A stretch of DNA of 64,000 nt from the NCBI RefSeq assembly GCF_900114475.1, contig NZ_FOTE01000002.1, positions 248,001-312,000 on the forward strand, written 5' to 3'. Every line of letters starts with the position of its first letter. The first letter of the stretch is position 1. Below are positions 26,116-34,869 of the stretch, one piece after another. This stretch comes from Paenibacillus sp. 1_12 (GTDB taxonomy: Bacteria > Bacillota > Bacilli > Paenibacillales > NBRC-103111). The notes under the pieces were generated by a model, which saw nothing but the letters and a program-made list of their open reading frames with translations, had not been told where the DNA came from and did not search any database. Both the position numbers and the translations under genes were made by a program.

Positions 26116-26144
26116 AAAAAAGACTGCTATTTAACAAGCAGTCT
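26116..26144 (-). terminator. Terminator overlapping the PfkB kinase stop
   Basis: On the minus strand AGACTGCT pairs with AGCAGTCT across an 8-base loop, followed by TTTTT. The TAG stop at 26127-26129 lies within the hairpin. Confidence 0.85.
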
Positions 26145-27074
26145 TTGAAAGCATTCGTCTTGACTCGTTTTAATTTTCAAATCTGGACAGTTATTTTCTT
26201 GCGATTCAATGGTCCAGCCCGCAACCTTGGTACCGCACACAACAGCTTCCTTTAAACTCAAGCCCCGTACTAATCCCATGACGGTTCCCGAAAAAAACGC
26301 ATCACCAGCGCCACTGGAATCAACAAGCTTAACAGGGAACACTGGTTGATGACCTAGCTCCTTGGTAACGGAATCATAGTACACAGAGCCATGCTCCCCC
26401 AAGGTAATAACCATCGAGCGCAGCCCGGCAGCATCCACAAAAGGAATTAATTCGTGCAGCATATCGTCAGGATTAGTGCCTACCTTTTTCTCAAAAAGCC
26501 GCTCAGCCTCCACTTCATTGCAAATAAAACATTCCAACTGCTTGAGCAAGCCTCTGTTTTTGAGTACAACATCCAAATTCCCGGGGATTCCGTAAACCGG
26601 TTTGTTTTGTTGTACAGCCATTGAAATGACAGAGCTGCTGATTTGTTCATTCAGGTCAAGCTCCAAAGCGATATGGGACGATCGCTCCACAATTTCCTGT
26701 CTGGATTCAGCAAATACGTTTTCCAGTGCTTTAAGATCAGGCATCTGCGAGATCGAGCCGGCCAAATCACCGTTCTCATCCAGCACAGCAAGCCACATTC
26801 CCATACCTTCATTCGCTGGCTTCAAAAAGTCAGTATTTACTTGAACACCCTGAAGACGTTGTTTAATTTCAAGACCTAATCCGGAATGATCCATGGTGGA
26901 TACAAATGCCGTATTCAACTCCAGATTCGCCATATTCTCGGCTACATTACGGCCTACGCCGCCATGCACAAACTGGATATTACCCAAGTTTCTTCCCTGC
27001 GGAATATAATTTTGTTTGGCAAAACCTTTGCAATCCACGAATACGGTACCTATGACGGTTACAAAATTTTTCAT
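26127..27074 (-). CDS. PfkB family carbohydrate kinase
   Basis: A 315-residue ribokinase-fold sugar or nucleoside kinase. The N-terminal VTVIGTVFVDCKG is followed by the substrate-site GGVGRNVAENMANL, and the C-terminal DSSGAGDAFFSGTVMG carries the catalytic Asp (GAGD). Substrate specificity is not evident; ribose-like, fructose-like and pseudouridine substrates all occur in this family. AAGGAG precedes the ATG, and the gene stands alone. Confidence 0.88.
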   Translation of the reverse strand: MKNFVTVIGTVFVDCKGFAKQNYIPQGRNLGNIQFVHGGVGRNVAENMANLELNTAFVSTMDHSGLGLEIKQRLQGVQVNTDFLKPANEGMGMWLAVLDENGDLAGSISQMPDLKALENVFAESRQEIVERSSHIALELDLNEQISSSVISMAVQQNKPVYGIPGNLDVVLKNRGLLKQLECFICNEVEAERLFEKKVGTNPDDMLHELIPFVDAAGLRSMVITLGEHGSVYYDSVTKELGHQPVFPVKLVDSSGAGDAFFSGTVMGLVRGLSLKEAVVCGTKVAGWTIESQENNCPDLKIKTSQDECFQRLLVK

Positions 27075-27312
27075 ATGTAGCTCCTTAACAGCTGTGATTG
27101 GCTTAGTAATCTATTATATTATGATTTTGTAAAAGTGGCTATGGATTATTTGTGAGGAGGATCGTTCATCCATAATAGGGCGTAATACTATTAAATTAGA
27201 ATCATCTTAGTCCCTTCAAAGGGAGTCTAGTCGCTTCTTCTTTCGAGCACTTCTGCGTACTTCATTACCCTTCAGCCTGCCGCTCTGTGTTAGCTTTTAA
27301 AAATGGAAACTG

Positions 27313-27456
27313 TTAAAGAATAGATCCGTGGTCTAAAGAAATTGAAGCATATAAGCAAATTTCCGTTGAGCTAAGCAGTCCACCTTTTTCATAAGCTGCA
27401 TCAATGATCATCTGCACGAAAGTCCTAATTTTCGGGCAATTTTTCGTCACTTGCAT
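27313..27456 (-). pseudogene. Truncated fourth copy of the membrane winged-helix paralogs
   Basis: A 47-codon open frame (ATG at 27456, TAA at 27313) contains QMIIDAAYEKGGLLSSTEI then SISLD. This aligns with QILELAHAKGGTLTIPEV...DLSLE of the intact neighbour at 27555-27923. The membrane segment and the C-terminal LYxFxGIL part are absent, so it looks like a remnant of the same family. The remaining 27075-27312 and 27457-27554 hold nothing I recognise. Confidence 0.4.
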
Positions 27457-27554
27457 CGTTTTCTTCATTTAAATTTGTAAGAATCATCGAAATTCCAAAA
27501 GACATAGTGACTACAAGTTAAGTTTAAAAATTCATGACACCTGTAAACAATTAC

Positions 27555-27923
27555 TCATACTATTCTCGGGAAATCATAAAGAACAGCACCGCTATTCGAA
27601 ACCCTGAGATTCACAAAGTTACATTTGACCAATGAATCGAGCAGCTGCTCCGATTCCTCAAGCGAGAGATCTGTGTTCATGGAAACCTCTGGAATCGTCA
27701 GCGTACCTCCCTTGGCGTGGGCCAGCTCCAGTATCTGCGTTTGCAAAGTAACTCCAAGAGATTTTCGTTTCGCTTTAGCTTCACGAAACTTCCCATAAAA
27801 ATAGGCAACTACAATACAAAGAGGCGCGCAAAATATTAATAACATAAATATAGAAGCGAAGATTGACGCAAAGATTTCGGCCCCAGCGGAAGATGTGGTG
27901 CTGGAATAATAGACTACAGACAT
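27555..27923 (-). CDS. Membrane-anchored winged-helix-like protein, paralog 1
   Basis: A 122-residue protein of unknown function. One transmembrane helix (about 17-43) is followed by a basic stretch (KFREAKAKRKS) and a C-terminal domain of about 65 residues. That domain has QILELAHAKGGTLTIPEV, a second helix (DLSLEESEQLLDSLV) and a beta hairpin ending GAVLYDFPRIV, a winged-helix-like pattern. The same domain occurs in the next two genes, so this is a tandem family. It lacks the C-terminal KSLDxLLD tail of the other two. AAGGAG lies 7 bases before the ATG. Confidence 0.75.
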   Translation of the reverse strand: MSVVYYSSTTSSAGAEIFASIFASIFMLLIFCAPLCIVVAYFYGKFREAKAKRKSLGVTLQTQILELAHAKGGTLTIPEVSMNTDLSLEESEQLLDSLVKCNFVNLRVSNSGAVLYDFPRIV

Positions 27924-27956
27924 GTATAGGCTCCTTTCTCATGTACAATTACGAAT

Positions 27957-28430
27957 CTAACTATACCTGTCATCCAATAAATCATCGAGTGATTTGGCCG
28001 TTACCTTCTCGTATTCAGTAAGAATACCTTGGAAATGGTATAGGGTTGCACCCTTTTTCTCTTTGATTTCAGCAAATCCTCTTGTTACAAAGGACTCCAA
28101 TGCTCTATGCGATAATTCTAAAGAGAGCTTTGTAAAATAAGCGGTTTCAACTACGCTCAAAGTACCGCCGCGCTCAGAAGCCAGAGCCAGAATCTGTTTT
28201 TCGATCACTTGTCCTACATTGGGTTCGGCTAGCTTTTTCGTGCTTGATCTTATAGCAGGCTCTTGGATGAAACCAGTGCTCTTCTTCAGCTTGGCTGTGT
28301 TGATGATCAAATAAATCAAAGCTGCGAGCAGCAGCGCATTCAGTATAAATCCGCTGATCAAGATGAATTTTAACAACGTATCTGTACTTTTACCATCCGC
28401 TGTTGCAGCCGTTAATAGTTGAACTGACAT
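27957..28430 (-). CDS. Membrane-anchored winged-helix-like protein, paralog 2
   Basis: A 157-residue paralog of its neighbours. A short N-terminal segment precedes one transmembrane helix (about 20-45). The C-terminal domain has QILALASERGGTLSVVETAY, LSLELSHRALESFVTRGF and GATLYHFQGIL, then an extra tail with AKSLDDLLDD. A GAGGAGG SD lies before the ATG. The gaps to both neighbours are short (about 33 and 53 bases), consistent with one transcript. Confidence 0.75.
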   Translation of the reverse strand: MSVQLLTAATADGKSTDTLLKFILISGFILNALLLAALIYLIINTAKLKKSTGFIQEPAIRSSTKKLAEPNVGQVIEKQILALASERGGTLSVVETAYFTKLSLELSHRALESFVTRGFAEIKEKKGATLYHFQGILTEYEKVTAKSLDDLLDDRYS

Positions 28431-28483
28431 TGATTAGCCTCCTCTCACATTACTTGTATGGTACAGGTGTCAAACTGTATGGC

Positions 28484-28999
28484 TTAAGACTTTTCGTCCA
28501 ACAATTCATCAAGCGACTTGTCAGCTTTCTTTTCCTGATCGGTCAAAATGCCTCTAAACTGATACAGTACCGTTCCGTTCTGGGCAATTTTTATATTAGC
28601 ATGGCTGTGTTTAACCATATACTCCAATGCCTCCTGAGCTTCCTCTAAAACCATATCTGTATGTAAACTAACATCAATAACCGTAAGAACCCCCCCATGG
28701 GTATAAGCTAGCTTCAGCAGTTGTTTTTCCAAGTCCCTGCGAATAGCTGATGGTGTTTTCTTAGCCTTCCTATTTAATAGATAAGAGTCTCTCTTAGATT
28801 TGATATATTGAAAAGGTTTGAAATTGCAGAGTATCACAATCCCAAAATACAAAGGAGCCACCACCACTACAAAAAAACAAAATATCGTAAATATAGGAGA
28901 GTCGACCATATGGAATTCATATGTATTCCTATAAACGAAAATTTCTATGATTCCAAAGATGATTAAAGCGCTCCCACCCAAGGTTCGTTTCATACTCAT
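28484..28999 (-). CDS. Membrane-anchored winged-helix-like protein, paralog 3
   Basis: A 171-residue paralog with two hydrophobic helices (about 8-25 and 36-58), followed by a basic region and the shared domain: QLLKLAYTHGGVLTVIDVSL, VLEEAQEALEYMVKH and GTVLYQFRGIL. The tail DKSLDELLDEKS matches that of paralog 2. It is the promoter-proximal gene of the cluster. Function unknown; a membrane-bound regulator is a guess from the fold pattern. Confidence 0.75.
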   Translation of the reverse strand: MSMKRTLGGSALIIFGIIEIFVYRNTYEFHMVDSPIFTIFCFFVVVVAPLYFGIVILCNFKPFQYIKSKRDSYLLNRKAKKTPSAIRRDLEKQLLKLAYTHGGVLTVIDVSLHTDMVLEEAQEALEYMVKHSHANIKIAQNGTVLYQFRGILTDQEKKADKSLDELLDEKS

Positions 29000-29116
29000 A
29001 GCTTTCCTAACAACCCCCTATTCCAGCCCAATTGGGTCCCATAACCTATTATCCATAATATAATGTATTTGTCTATGCTTAATGCCGATCTGAGATCGCG
29101 ATTCTACATCCTAATA

Positions 29117-29148
29117 ACACAAACAGGGCCCTTTCTGGAGGCCCTGTC
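29117..29148 (-). terminator. Terminator after the GH4 gene
   Basis: ACAGGGC and GCCCTGT pair across an 11-base loop, followed on the minus strand by TTTGTGTT. It is about 60 bases after the GH4 stop. Confidence 0.65.
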
Positions 29149-29209
29149 ATTCTTGATTATTTATGAAGATAGCGCTAATTTCGATAACCTGTTATTGATT
29201 GTCTGGTGC

Positions 29210-30679
29210 TTAAGAATCCTTATATCCAACGGATAAACGCTCTTCCGTATTGACGATTACCTGGTCACCGCGCAAAGCAGGCGGCAGCCAGCCGGCAGCA
29301 GACTTGCTGATCTTATAGAACGACTCCGGCTGCGGAATATCCGGCCAGGTTGCGCCATCACCGTTGAATTGCGGCAGCCAAGGAGCCAAAGCATCAAACA
29401 TCTCATCGCACATATCCCATACTTGCTGGGTCGTACATTGCGTAGCTGTTAAAGGATCATGCAGGATCGCCAGCTTCACCAGCTCACGGTTCCCCGTAAG
29501 TGCAGCTTCGACTGCCATCTCCTGAACGCTGATGCTCGTACGGCACGTTGCCGCACACTGCAAGGGCAGGTCGCCTACCCAGGCAACGTTAATGCCATTA
29601 CGGTCTACGTAGCAAGGAATTTCAATTGTAGAACCATTAGGCAGATTGGTAATAAAACCTCTGTTCTCTATGTTAAAGTGGCCACGATAGGTTTTGCCTG
29701 TTTCCAAAGCTTCAATAATGTAGGAGCCATGCTCATCGGAGCGTTCCCCAAGCTTGATATATTCTGCCTCACCGCTCATCCATTTGGGATACATCTCAAG
29801 ATATTCATCACGCTTGGAGATACAATGGTTTAAATAACCTGCAGTTCTGCCGCCAATCCATTCGCCTTTATAAATCCACTTGTCTATTTCGTCCTTGTTC
29901 TTCCGGTACCATGGTAAATATTCGCTGAGATGTCCATTCGATTCTGTTGAATAATAACCGAAGCGCTTCAGCACATCAATTCGGCAAGGCTCACGCTCGG
30001 ACAGCTCCGGATGCTTTTCAAATGCTTCCAACAAATAAGGCGTCATATCTCTTCCCTCATGTGTAACCTGAATGTACCAAGTTTGATGATTGATCCCTGC
30101 ACATATAAAATCAACCTCTTCACGCGGCAATCCAAGCGCCCGGGCGATTTGCTTATGACCGCCCTGCACACCATGACACAAGCCGACAACATTGATGCCG
30201 CCAGCACGCCGCAGCGCCCATGTGTTCATCGCCATTGGGTTCGAGTAGTTTAGCAGCAGCGCATTGGGCGCCGTTTCACGCATATCTTTGGCGATTCCAA
30301 GCAGCACCGGAATGGTACGAAGTGCGAAGAACACACCGCCAGGTCCAAGCGTATCACCGACACATTGATCAACGCCATATTTGAGCGGAATTTCTACGTC
30401 ATGATGAAACGCTTCCAAACCGCCGACACGAGCCATGCAAATAACGTAATCTGCACCTGCTATGGCTTCCCTTTGATTCGTCGTTTCTACTATGGTCGCA
30501 GCTAGACTGTTCTTTCCAATTAAATTGCGGCACAAGTCTGAGACCATGCGCAGGTTGTCTGCGTTAATATCCATTAGCCGGAACTCGGTGTCCCTGAACT
30601 TCTCTACAGATAAAATATCCATCATTAATCTGCGTGTAAAGCCGACGCTACCAGCACCAATCATCGCTACCTTCAACAT
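29210..30679 (-). CDS. Family 4 glycoside hydrolase (alpha-galactosidase/alpha-glucosidase type)
   Basis: A 489-residue GH4 enzyme. These enzymes are NAD- and Mn-dependent and cleave glycosides by an oxidation-elimination route. Motifs are VAMIGAGSVGF (NAD loop), NYSNPMA, GLCHGVQGG with the metal-binding Cys-His, and AGINHQTW. The set is closest to MelA/LplD-type alpha-galactosidases or related alpha-glycosidases. The ATG at 30679 is set by GGGAGG 8 bases upstream; the frame opens nine codons earlier inside the SD region. It is divergent from the AraC regulator, its probable controller. Confidence 0.92.
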   Translation of the reverse strand: MLKVAMIGAGSVGFTRRLMMDILSVEKFRDTEFRLMDINADNLRMVSDLCRNLIGKNSLAATIVETTNQREAIAGADYVICMARVGGLEAFHHDVEIPLKYGVDQCVGDTLGPGGVFFALRTIPVLLGIAKDMRETAPNALLLNYSNPMAMNTWALRRAGGINVVGLCHGVQGGHKQIARALGLPREEVDFICAGINHQTWYIQVTHEGRDMTPYLLEAFEKHPELSEREPCRIDVLKRFGYYSTESNGHLSEYLPWYRKNKDEIDKWIYKGEWIGGRTAGYLNHCISKRDEYLEMYPKWMSGEAEYIKLGERSDEHGSYIIEALETGKTYRGHFNIENRGFITNLPNGSTIEIPCYVDRNGINVAWVGDLPLQCAATCRTSISVQEMAVEAALTGNRELVKLAILHDPLTATQCTTQQVWDMCDEMFDALAPWLPQFNGDGATWPDIPQPESFYKISKSAAGWLPPALRGDQVIVNTEERLSVGYKDS

Positions 30680-30841
30680 GTTAGCATCCTCCCGATTCAT
30701 CATCAATCTAATAAATTGCTTCCTTTATCTAAAATAAAGTATTATAGAAACAATGACAATGGTAATAAACTGCTTTTGATAGGTAATATATTGCTGTATC
30801 CAACGATGATTTTATATCCACATATACAGGGAGATTCGGAC

Positions 30842-31729
30842 TTGTCAAATAAATCAAATGAACCGTTTCGGCACAGCTATGGCTTTCGTTTTCGGGAAAC
30901 GCCAACCTACGAGATCGCCCAGCTGCATGGAGTCGGGTGGGAACGTACCGTCAGTACGGACTACAATTGGGATGGACTTAACCGTGGAGAAGAGGGTGCT
31001 TTTTTATTCCAATATACGTTGTCTGGTTATGGCATGATGCATATAGACGGACAAACCTATCCACTCACTCCTGATAAAGCATTTCTGGTTTGGATTCCAA
31101 GCCAACATCGATACTATTTCCCCTCTGATAGCGATCACTGGGAGTATATGTTTATCATGATGCGGGGTGAGCGGCTGCGTCCCACCGTTGATGAGTTGAT
31201 TTCCAAGCTAGGACATGTATCAGACTTTACCATAGATAGCCCTCCTATCCGTGCTTTAAAAATGATATACGAGAAAGCTAGGCAGCGGCAAATTACGGAT
31301 GGCTACTTAAATGCGCTCTACGCTTATCAATTTATTACAGAGCTTCACCGCAGCACAACATTTGAGAAATCAATATCCGAGATCCCTGAATCGATACAAA
31401 AAACCGTGCATTTCATTGAGCTGCACTACGAGCAGCCCGTCAATCTGGATGAGATGGCCGAAAGCGCAGGACTCTCCAAGTACCATTTCTTGAGACAATT
31501 CACACGTTTTATCGGATTGACTCCACTCGAATATTTGAATAAGCTGCGCATCGAGAAGGCAGCCGAGCTGCTGCGGACGACCGAACAAACCCTGGACGAG
31601 GTTGCATGTTCCGTCGGGTTTGCAGGGGGAAACTATTTCTCCAAGGTGTTCCGTCACTGGGTAGGCATGTCACCAGGGAAATACCGCAATGAGCACGGCT
31701 TGGCTACTGACAATTTGTTTTTAAGATAA
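30842..31729 (+). CDS. AraC family transcriptional regulator, TTG start
   Basis: A 295-residue regulator with an N-terminal cupin-like sugar-sensing domain (GMMHIDGQTYPLTPDKAFLV) and a C-terminal double HTH: VNLDEMAESAGLSKYHFLRQ, then DEVACSVGFAGGNYFSKVFR. The TTG at 30842 has AGGGAG 8 bases upstream. The open frame extends 42 codons further, but that part is low-quality and no ATG there has an SD. The divergent GH4 gene is the likely target. The stop overlaps the convergent diguanylate cyclase stop by 9 bases. Confidence 0.88.
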   Translation: MSNKSNEPFRHSYGFRFRETPTYEIAQLHGVGWERTVSTDYNWDGLNRGEEGAFLFQYTLSGYGMMHIDGQTYPLTPDKAFLVWIPSQHRYYFPSDSDHWEYMFIMMRGERLRPTVDELISKLGHVSDFTIDSPPIRALKMIYEKARQRQITDGYLNALYAYQFITELHRSTTFEKSISEIPESIQKTVHFIELHYEQPVNLDEMAESAGLSKYHFLRQFTRFIGLTPLEYLNKLRIEKAAELLRTTEQTLDEVACSVGFAGGNYFSKVFRHWVGMSPGKYRNEHGLATDNLFLR

Positions 31730-33316
31730 TACTTTTGGCTCCGATTCATTCATATACACAACCGTTTGGTTGCGTCCGTTATGCTTGGCTTGATACAGCG
31801 CATCGTCTGCATTTTTAAATAGCCGATGTATATCCAAAGCAGGGTTCGGATAAGACGCAACTCCAAGTGATAACGTAATGATTTTACCTGTAGGACAGTT
31901 CGTACTTTCGATACGGGTTCGAATCCGCTCAGCAAGCAAAAATGCCTGTTCTGCCGTGGCATCGGGGAGCAGCATGGTGAATTCCTCTCCGCCATATCTA
32001 CAGCAATAATCTTGCTCCCGCTTCTCGGACTGCATAATGCCTGCGGTGAACTGGAGTACCTGATCCCCCACCTGATGACCGTATGTATCGTTGACCAATT
32101 TGAAATGATCCAGATCCAGCATGATAATACTAAAGCTTTTCGATTGCTCTTGCCATAACCCAAGAATGGCATCCATTGTGCGTCTATTGGTCAGCCCTGT
32201 CAGAGGGTCGGTTTGTGCTTCAAACGAAAGCTCCTCGGTTCTTTTGTTCATAATGTGAAAAGCTTTGGCAATAGCTTTATACAATTCATTAGCTTCATAA
32301 TTCCAGTGATCGATGTTAGGAATTTCCTTGTTCATGCCATCAACGTTGTTCAGACGGGAGGCAATATGCGCAAGCCTGCTCAATGGCTGTGATAACTTAT
32401 GTGATAGCCATAGCACCAAGGCAAATACGATAATCAGAAACGGTAACGAATATAAAGCCATCCATGTAATGAGTCGTTCTGTGCTTTGATCTACATAATC
32501 CTTTGGGGTCTGCGCCACAATACCCCAGCCTGTTTCTGGCACTATGGAATAACCAGCTAGAAAGTGAACTCCCTTGGTATTGGTTACCTCACCTTGTCCA
32601 CTACCTCCAGCTACTATCTTTTGTATGACAGGATTTGTTATCACATTATCTCCAATTCGTTCAGGATCCGGATGATAGATGATATTCCCTGTTGCATCGA
32701 CAACATAATAATAGGAGCCGTTATTGGCTTCCGGTTGCTCTCCCAATATTTTTTTGAGTGAATTAGGCTCCTGCAGGTAAATCGTACCTGAGATAAAGCC
32801 GTTGTAGTTTCCGTTCAAATCAAAAACAGGGTGACTAACCAATATGATAAGTCTGTTCGTTATAGCCTTGTAAGGCTCGGACATTAAAGGTTTTTGCAGC
32901 TCCAGTGCTTGTCTGGATGCCTGCGAGGTCAGCTTTTGCCCAACAATATCCAGATTTCCAGGTGATACAGCACGAACCAACCCGGTTTTATCAACCAAAG
33001 CCACAGAATTAAACATATTATCGGTACTCATCAAAAAGTCCAGCTGCTTTTGTGCTGCTTCATCCGAGCTGTTTTCTTTAGTAAAATATTGTGCGGTGGC
33101 TCTTACAGTTTGTTTCATTGATAAAATAATCGTTTGAGTCGTTTTGCTCATCTCATCAGAATGAATTCGATTTAGTTCCAGCGTAGTGTTGTATAAAGAG
33201 GACTTCTCGGCCTGGTAACCTACGATTGAATTAATCAGCAGCGTACTGAGAACAGAAAACAAAACTATACTGGATATGACAAATGATATTTTAAAACCTT
33301 TTTTACTTGATCTCAC
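31721..33316 (-). CDS. Membrane diguanylate cyclase (Cache-GGDEF)
   Basis: A 531-residue c-di-GMP synthase. An N-terminal transmembrane helix (about 10-30) is followed by an extracellular dCache-type sensor (about 35-285) and a second helix (about 288-310). A HAMP-like linker leads to a GGDEF domain (about 370-525) with an intact active site RYGGEEF and the start signature DPLTGLTNRRTMD. The GTG start has GGGGG 7 bases upstream. The sensed ligand is unknown. Confidence 0.93.
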   Translation of the reverse strand: MRSSKKGFKISFVISSIVLFSVLSTLLINSIVGYQAEKSSLYNTTLELNRIHSDEMSKTTQTIILSMKQTVRATAQYFTKENSSDEAAQKQLDFLMSTDNMFNSVALVDKTGLVRAVSPGNLDIVGQKLTSQASRQALELQKPLMSEPYKAITNRLIILVSHPVFDLNGNYNGFISGTIYLQEPNSLKKILGEQPEANNGSYYYVVDATGNIIYHPDPERIGDNVITNPVIQKIVAGGSGQGEVTNTKGVHFLAGYSIVPETGWGIVAQTPKDYVDQSTERLITWMALYSLPFLIIVFALVLWLSHKLSQPLSRLAHIASRLNNVDGMNKEIPNIDHWNYEANELYKAIAKAFHIMNKRTEELSFEAQTDPLTGLTNRRTMDAILGLWQEQSKSFSIIMLDLDHFKLVNDTYGHQVGDQVLQFTAGIMQSEKREQDYCCRYGGEEFTMLLPDATAEQAFLLAERIRTRIESTNCPTGKIITLSLGVASYPNPALDIHRLFKNADDALYQAKHNGRNQTVVYMNESEPKVLS

Positions 33317-33371
33317 GTTAGTTCCCCCATGGTCTCATTTCCATTTTGAATGCAATCTCTTACATCAGCTG

Positions 33372-34052
33372 TCACTCCTTCCTTTGAACATACATTCCTT
33401 GATGCTCGGACCACTCTACGTACAAAGCATCCTGTAATCGATGAATCCCCTTATTTTCTAATTCTTCAAGCAGCCATTGCTTCGTACGACCTAATCTTGT
33501 TAACCGCTCATTTTGAATACGTCCATTCTCAACGAGCACCATAGGCAGCGACAAGGATTCCTCTATAGGCTCAGGATTTTTCTTAATGATGCTGTCTACC
33601 TCTGATTTTTTCAAAACCGATATATTCCCGTTCGTTTCAAATACAGCAAAAGCGACCTCGCGTACTGTAAATATATTTTGTTCCCGAAGCAGTGTATGTA
33701 ATTGGTCAAAATCGAGATTGTTGCGCTTCATCGCCCGAAAATCGATTTTACCCTGGTTAATAATAATATCGGCGCGACCGTTCAAATATTTAGACAATCC
33801 CGGTATAAACTGCACCAGCTTTTCCAGAAACAGCGACATCGCCGCCCACAGCAGCAGCGCATAGAGCAGCTCGCTCAGTGTAACTTCCTTGTCATAAAGC
33901 GTGTTACCGACAATCTCACTTAACATTAAAGAGGATACAAAATCAAACGCAGTCAGCTGTGAAATTTCTTTCTTGCCGAGTAATTTAGTAATCAGCCATA
34001 AACCAACCATCGCCGTGACCAGCTTAACCGTTATGTAATAAAAGTTATCCAT
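33372..34052 (-). CDS. DUF421 (YetF-like) membrane protein
   Basis: A 226-residue protein with three N-terminal transmembrane helices (MDNFYYITVKLVTAMVGLWL and following) and a cytoplasmic DUF421 domain. Signature segments are GKKEISQLTAFDFV and ADIIINQGKIDF. YetF-type proteins occur in many Bacillales, and some relatives are spore membrane proteins. The ATG at 34052 follows AGAGGGG by about 10 bases. Confidence 0.87.
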   Translation of the reverse strand: MDNFYYITVKLVTAMVGLWLITKLLGKKEISQLTAFDFVSSLMLSEIVGNTLYDKEVTLSELLYALLLWAAMSLFLEKLVQFIPGLSKYLNGRADIIINQGKIDFRAMKRNNLDFDQLHTLLREQNIFTVREVAFAVFETNGNISVLKKSEVDSIIKKNPEPIEESLSLPMVLVENGRIQNERLTRLGRTKQWLLEELENKGIHRLQDALYVEWSEHQGMYVQRKE

Positions 34053-34142
34053 CAGCAAGCAACCCCTCTTTGCATCTATACTATACACATCTTACACTAT
34101 CAGCATAGGTCACGAAACTTATATATGACCATGGAGCTACTA

Positions 34143-34171
34143 TTGACATTTTAATTGATAATGATTATCAT
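34143..34171 (+). promoter_or_regulatory. Sigma-A promoter of the flavodoxin gene
   Basis: TTGACA (34143-34148) is 17 bases from TATCAT (34166-34171). The first Fur box covers the spacer and the -10, so Fur binding would block RNA polymerase. Confidence 0.8.
34156..34170. promoter_or_regulatory. Fur box 1
   Basis: TGATAATGATTATCA is a perfect 7-1-7 Fur box (TGATAATnATTATCA). It overlaps the promoter of the flavodoxin gene, indicating repression by Fe-loaded Fur. Confidence 0.88.
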
Positions 34172-34182
34172 TATTGATTATG

Positions 34183-34197
34183 TGATAACGATTATCA
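34183..34197. promoter_or_regulatory. Fur box 2
   Basis: TGATAACGATTATCA matches the 7-1-7 Fur box with one mismatch. It lies 27 bases downstream of box 1, just after the expected transcription start. Confidence 0.82.
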
Positions 34198-34255
34198 TTG
34201 TTGATATTCGGTTAACATCCACTCAATTATACATAAAGGGAGCTGGTTTGAAGGA

Positions 34256-34714
34256 ATGAGTAAAATTTTGATGGTTTTCACAAGCCTCACCGGAAATACA
34301 AGGGATATGGCTGACGCGATTGCGGAAGGGATTCGATCTGAACAGGTAGAGCTGGACATTAAGGAAGTGATGTATGCATCAGGCGATGACCTGTTGAAAT
34401 ATGATGGTATCGCGCTGGGTGCCTACACTTGGGGAGATGGAGATTTGCCTGATGAGTTTCTCGACTTTTTTGATGAAATGTCGGACGTACAGCTCGACGG
34501 GCAACAAGCGATTGTGTTTGGTTCCTGCGATTCTTCTTATCCTGTTTTTGGCGGAGCTGTCGATCAGCTTGTTGACAAACTAAAGGAAATAGGTGCTGAA
34601 GTTGTTGAGGAAGGTTTGAAAATCGAAATGTCCCCCTCACAATCTGAGCTTAAGCAATGCACGGAGTTCGGTGCCGCATTCGCTAAACGCTTTGTTGGTA
34701 TCAAACAGTCTTAG
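34256..34714 (+). CDS. Flavodoxin
   Basis: A 152-residue FMN electron carrier that can replace ferredoxin under iron limitation. The FMN-phosphate loop is SLTGNTRDMA (10-19). Later flavin-contact segments are GAYTWGDGDLPDEF and FGSCDSSYPVFGGA. Two Fur boxes over the promoter indicate induction under low iron. Confidence 0.94.
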   Translation: MSKILMVFTSLTGNTRDMADAIAEGIRSEQVELDIKEVMYASGDDLLKYDGIALGAYTWGDGDLPDEFLDFFDEMSDVQLDGQQAIVFGSCDSSYPVFGGAVDQLVDKLKEIGAEVVEEGLKIEMSPSQSELKQCTEFGAAFAKRFVGIKQS

Positions 34715-34869
34715 TCTGGAACCATTGTAGTTATCGCAGCAATCTTAAGATATGATACACAGCCTTAAGAGCCCGTCTCCCTACTGCTTGAATTGCTGTA
34801 TCAAGGAAAGGCGACGGCGGGTTCATGGGCCAGCTGTGCGCAAGCTTAGCCTTCACGTGCAAGTATGGG

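Noticed and set aside
34760-34830. Inverted GC-rich repeat between flavodoxin and the DeoR gene
   Set aside because: Pairing is imperfect and there is no T-tract on either strand; not strong enough to call a terminator.
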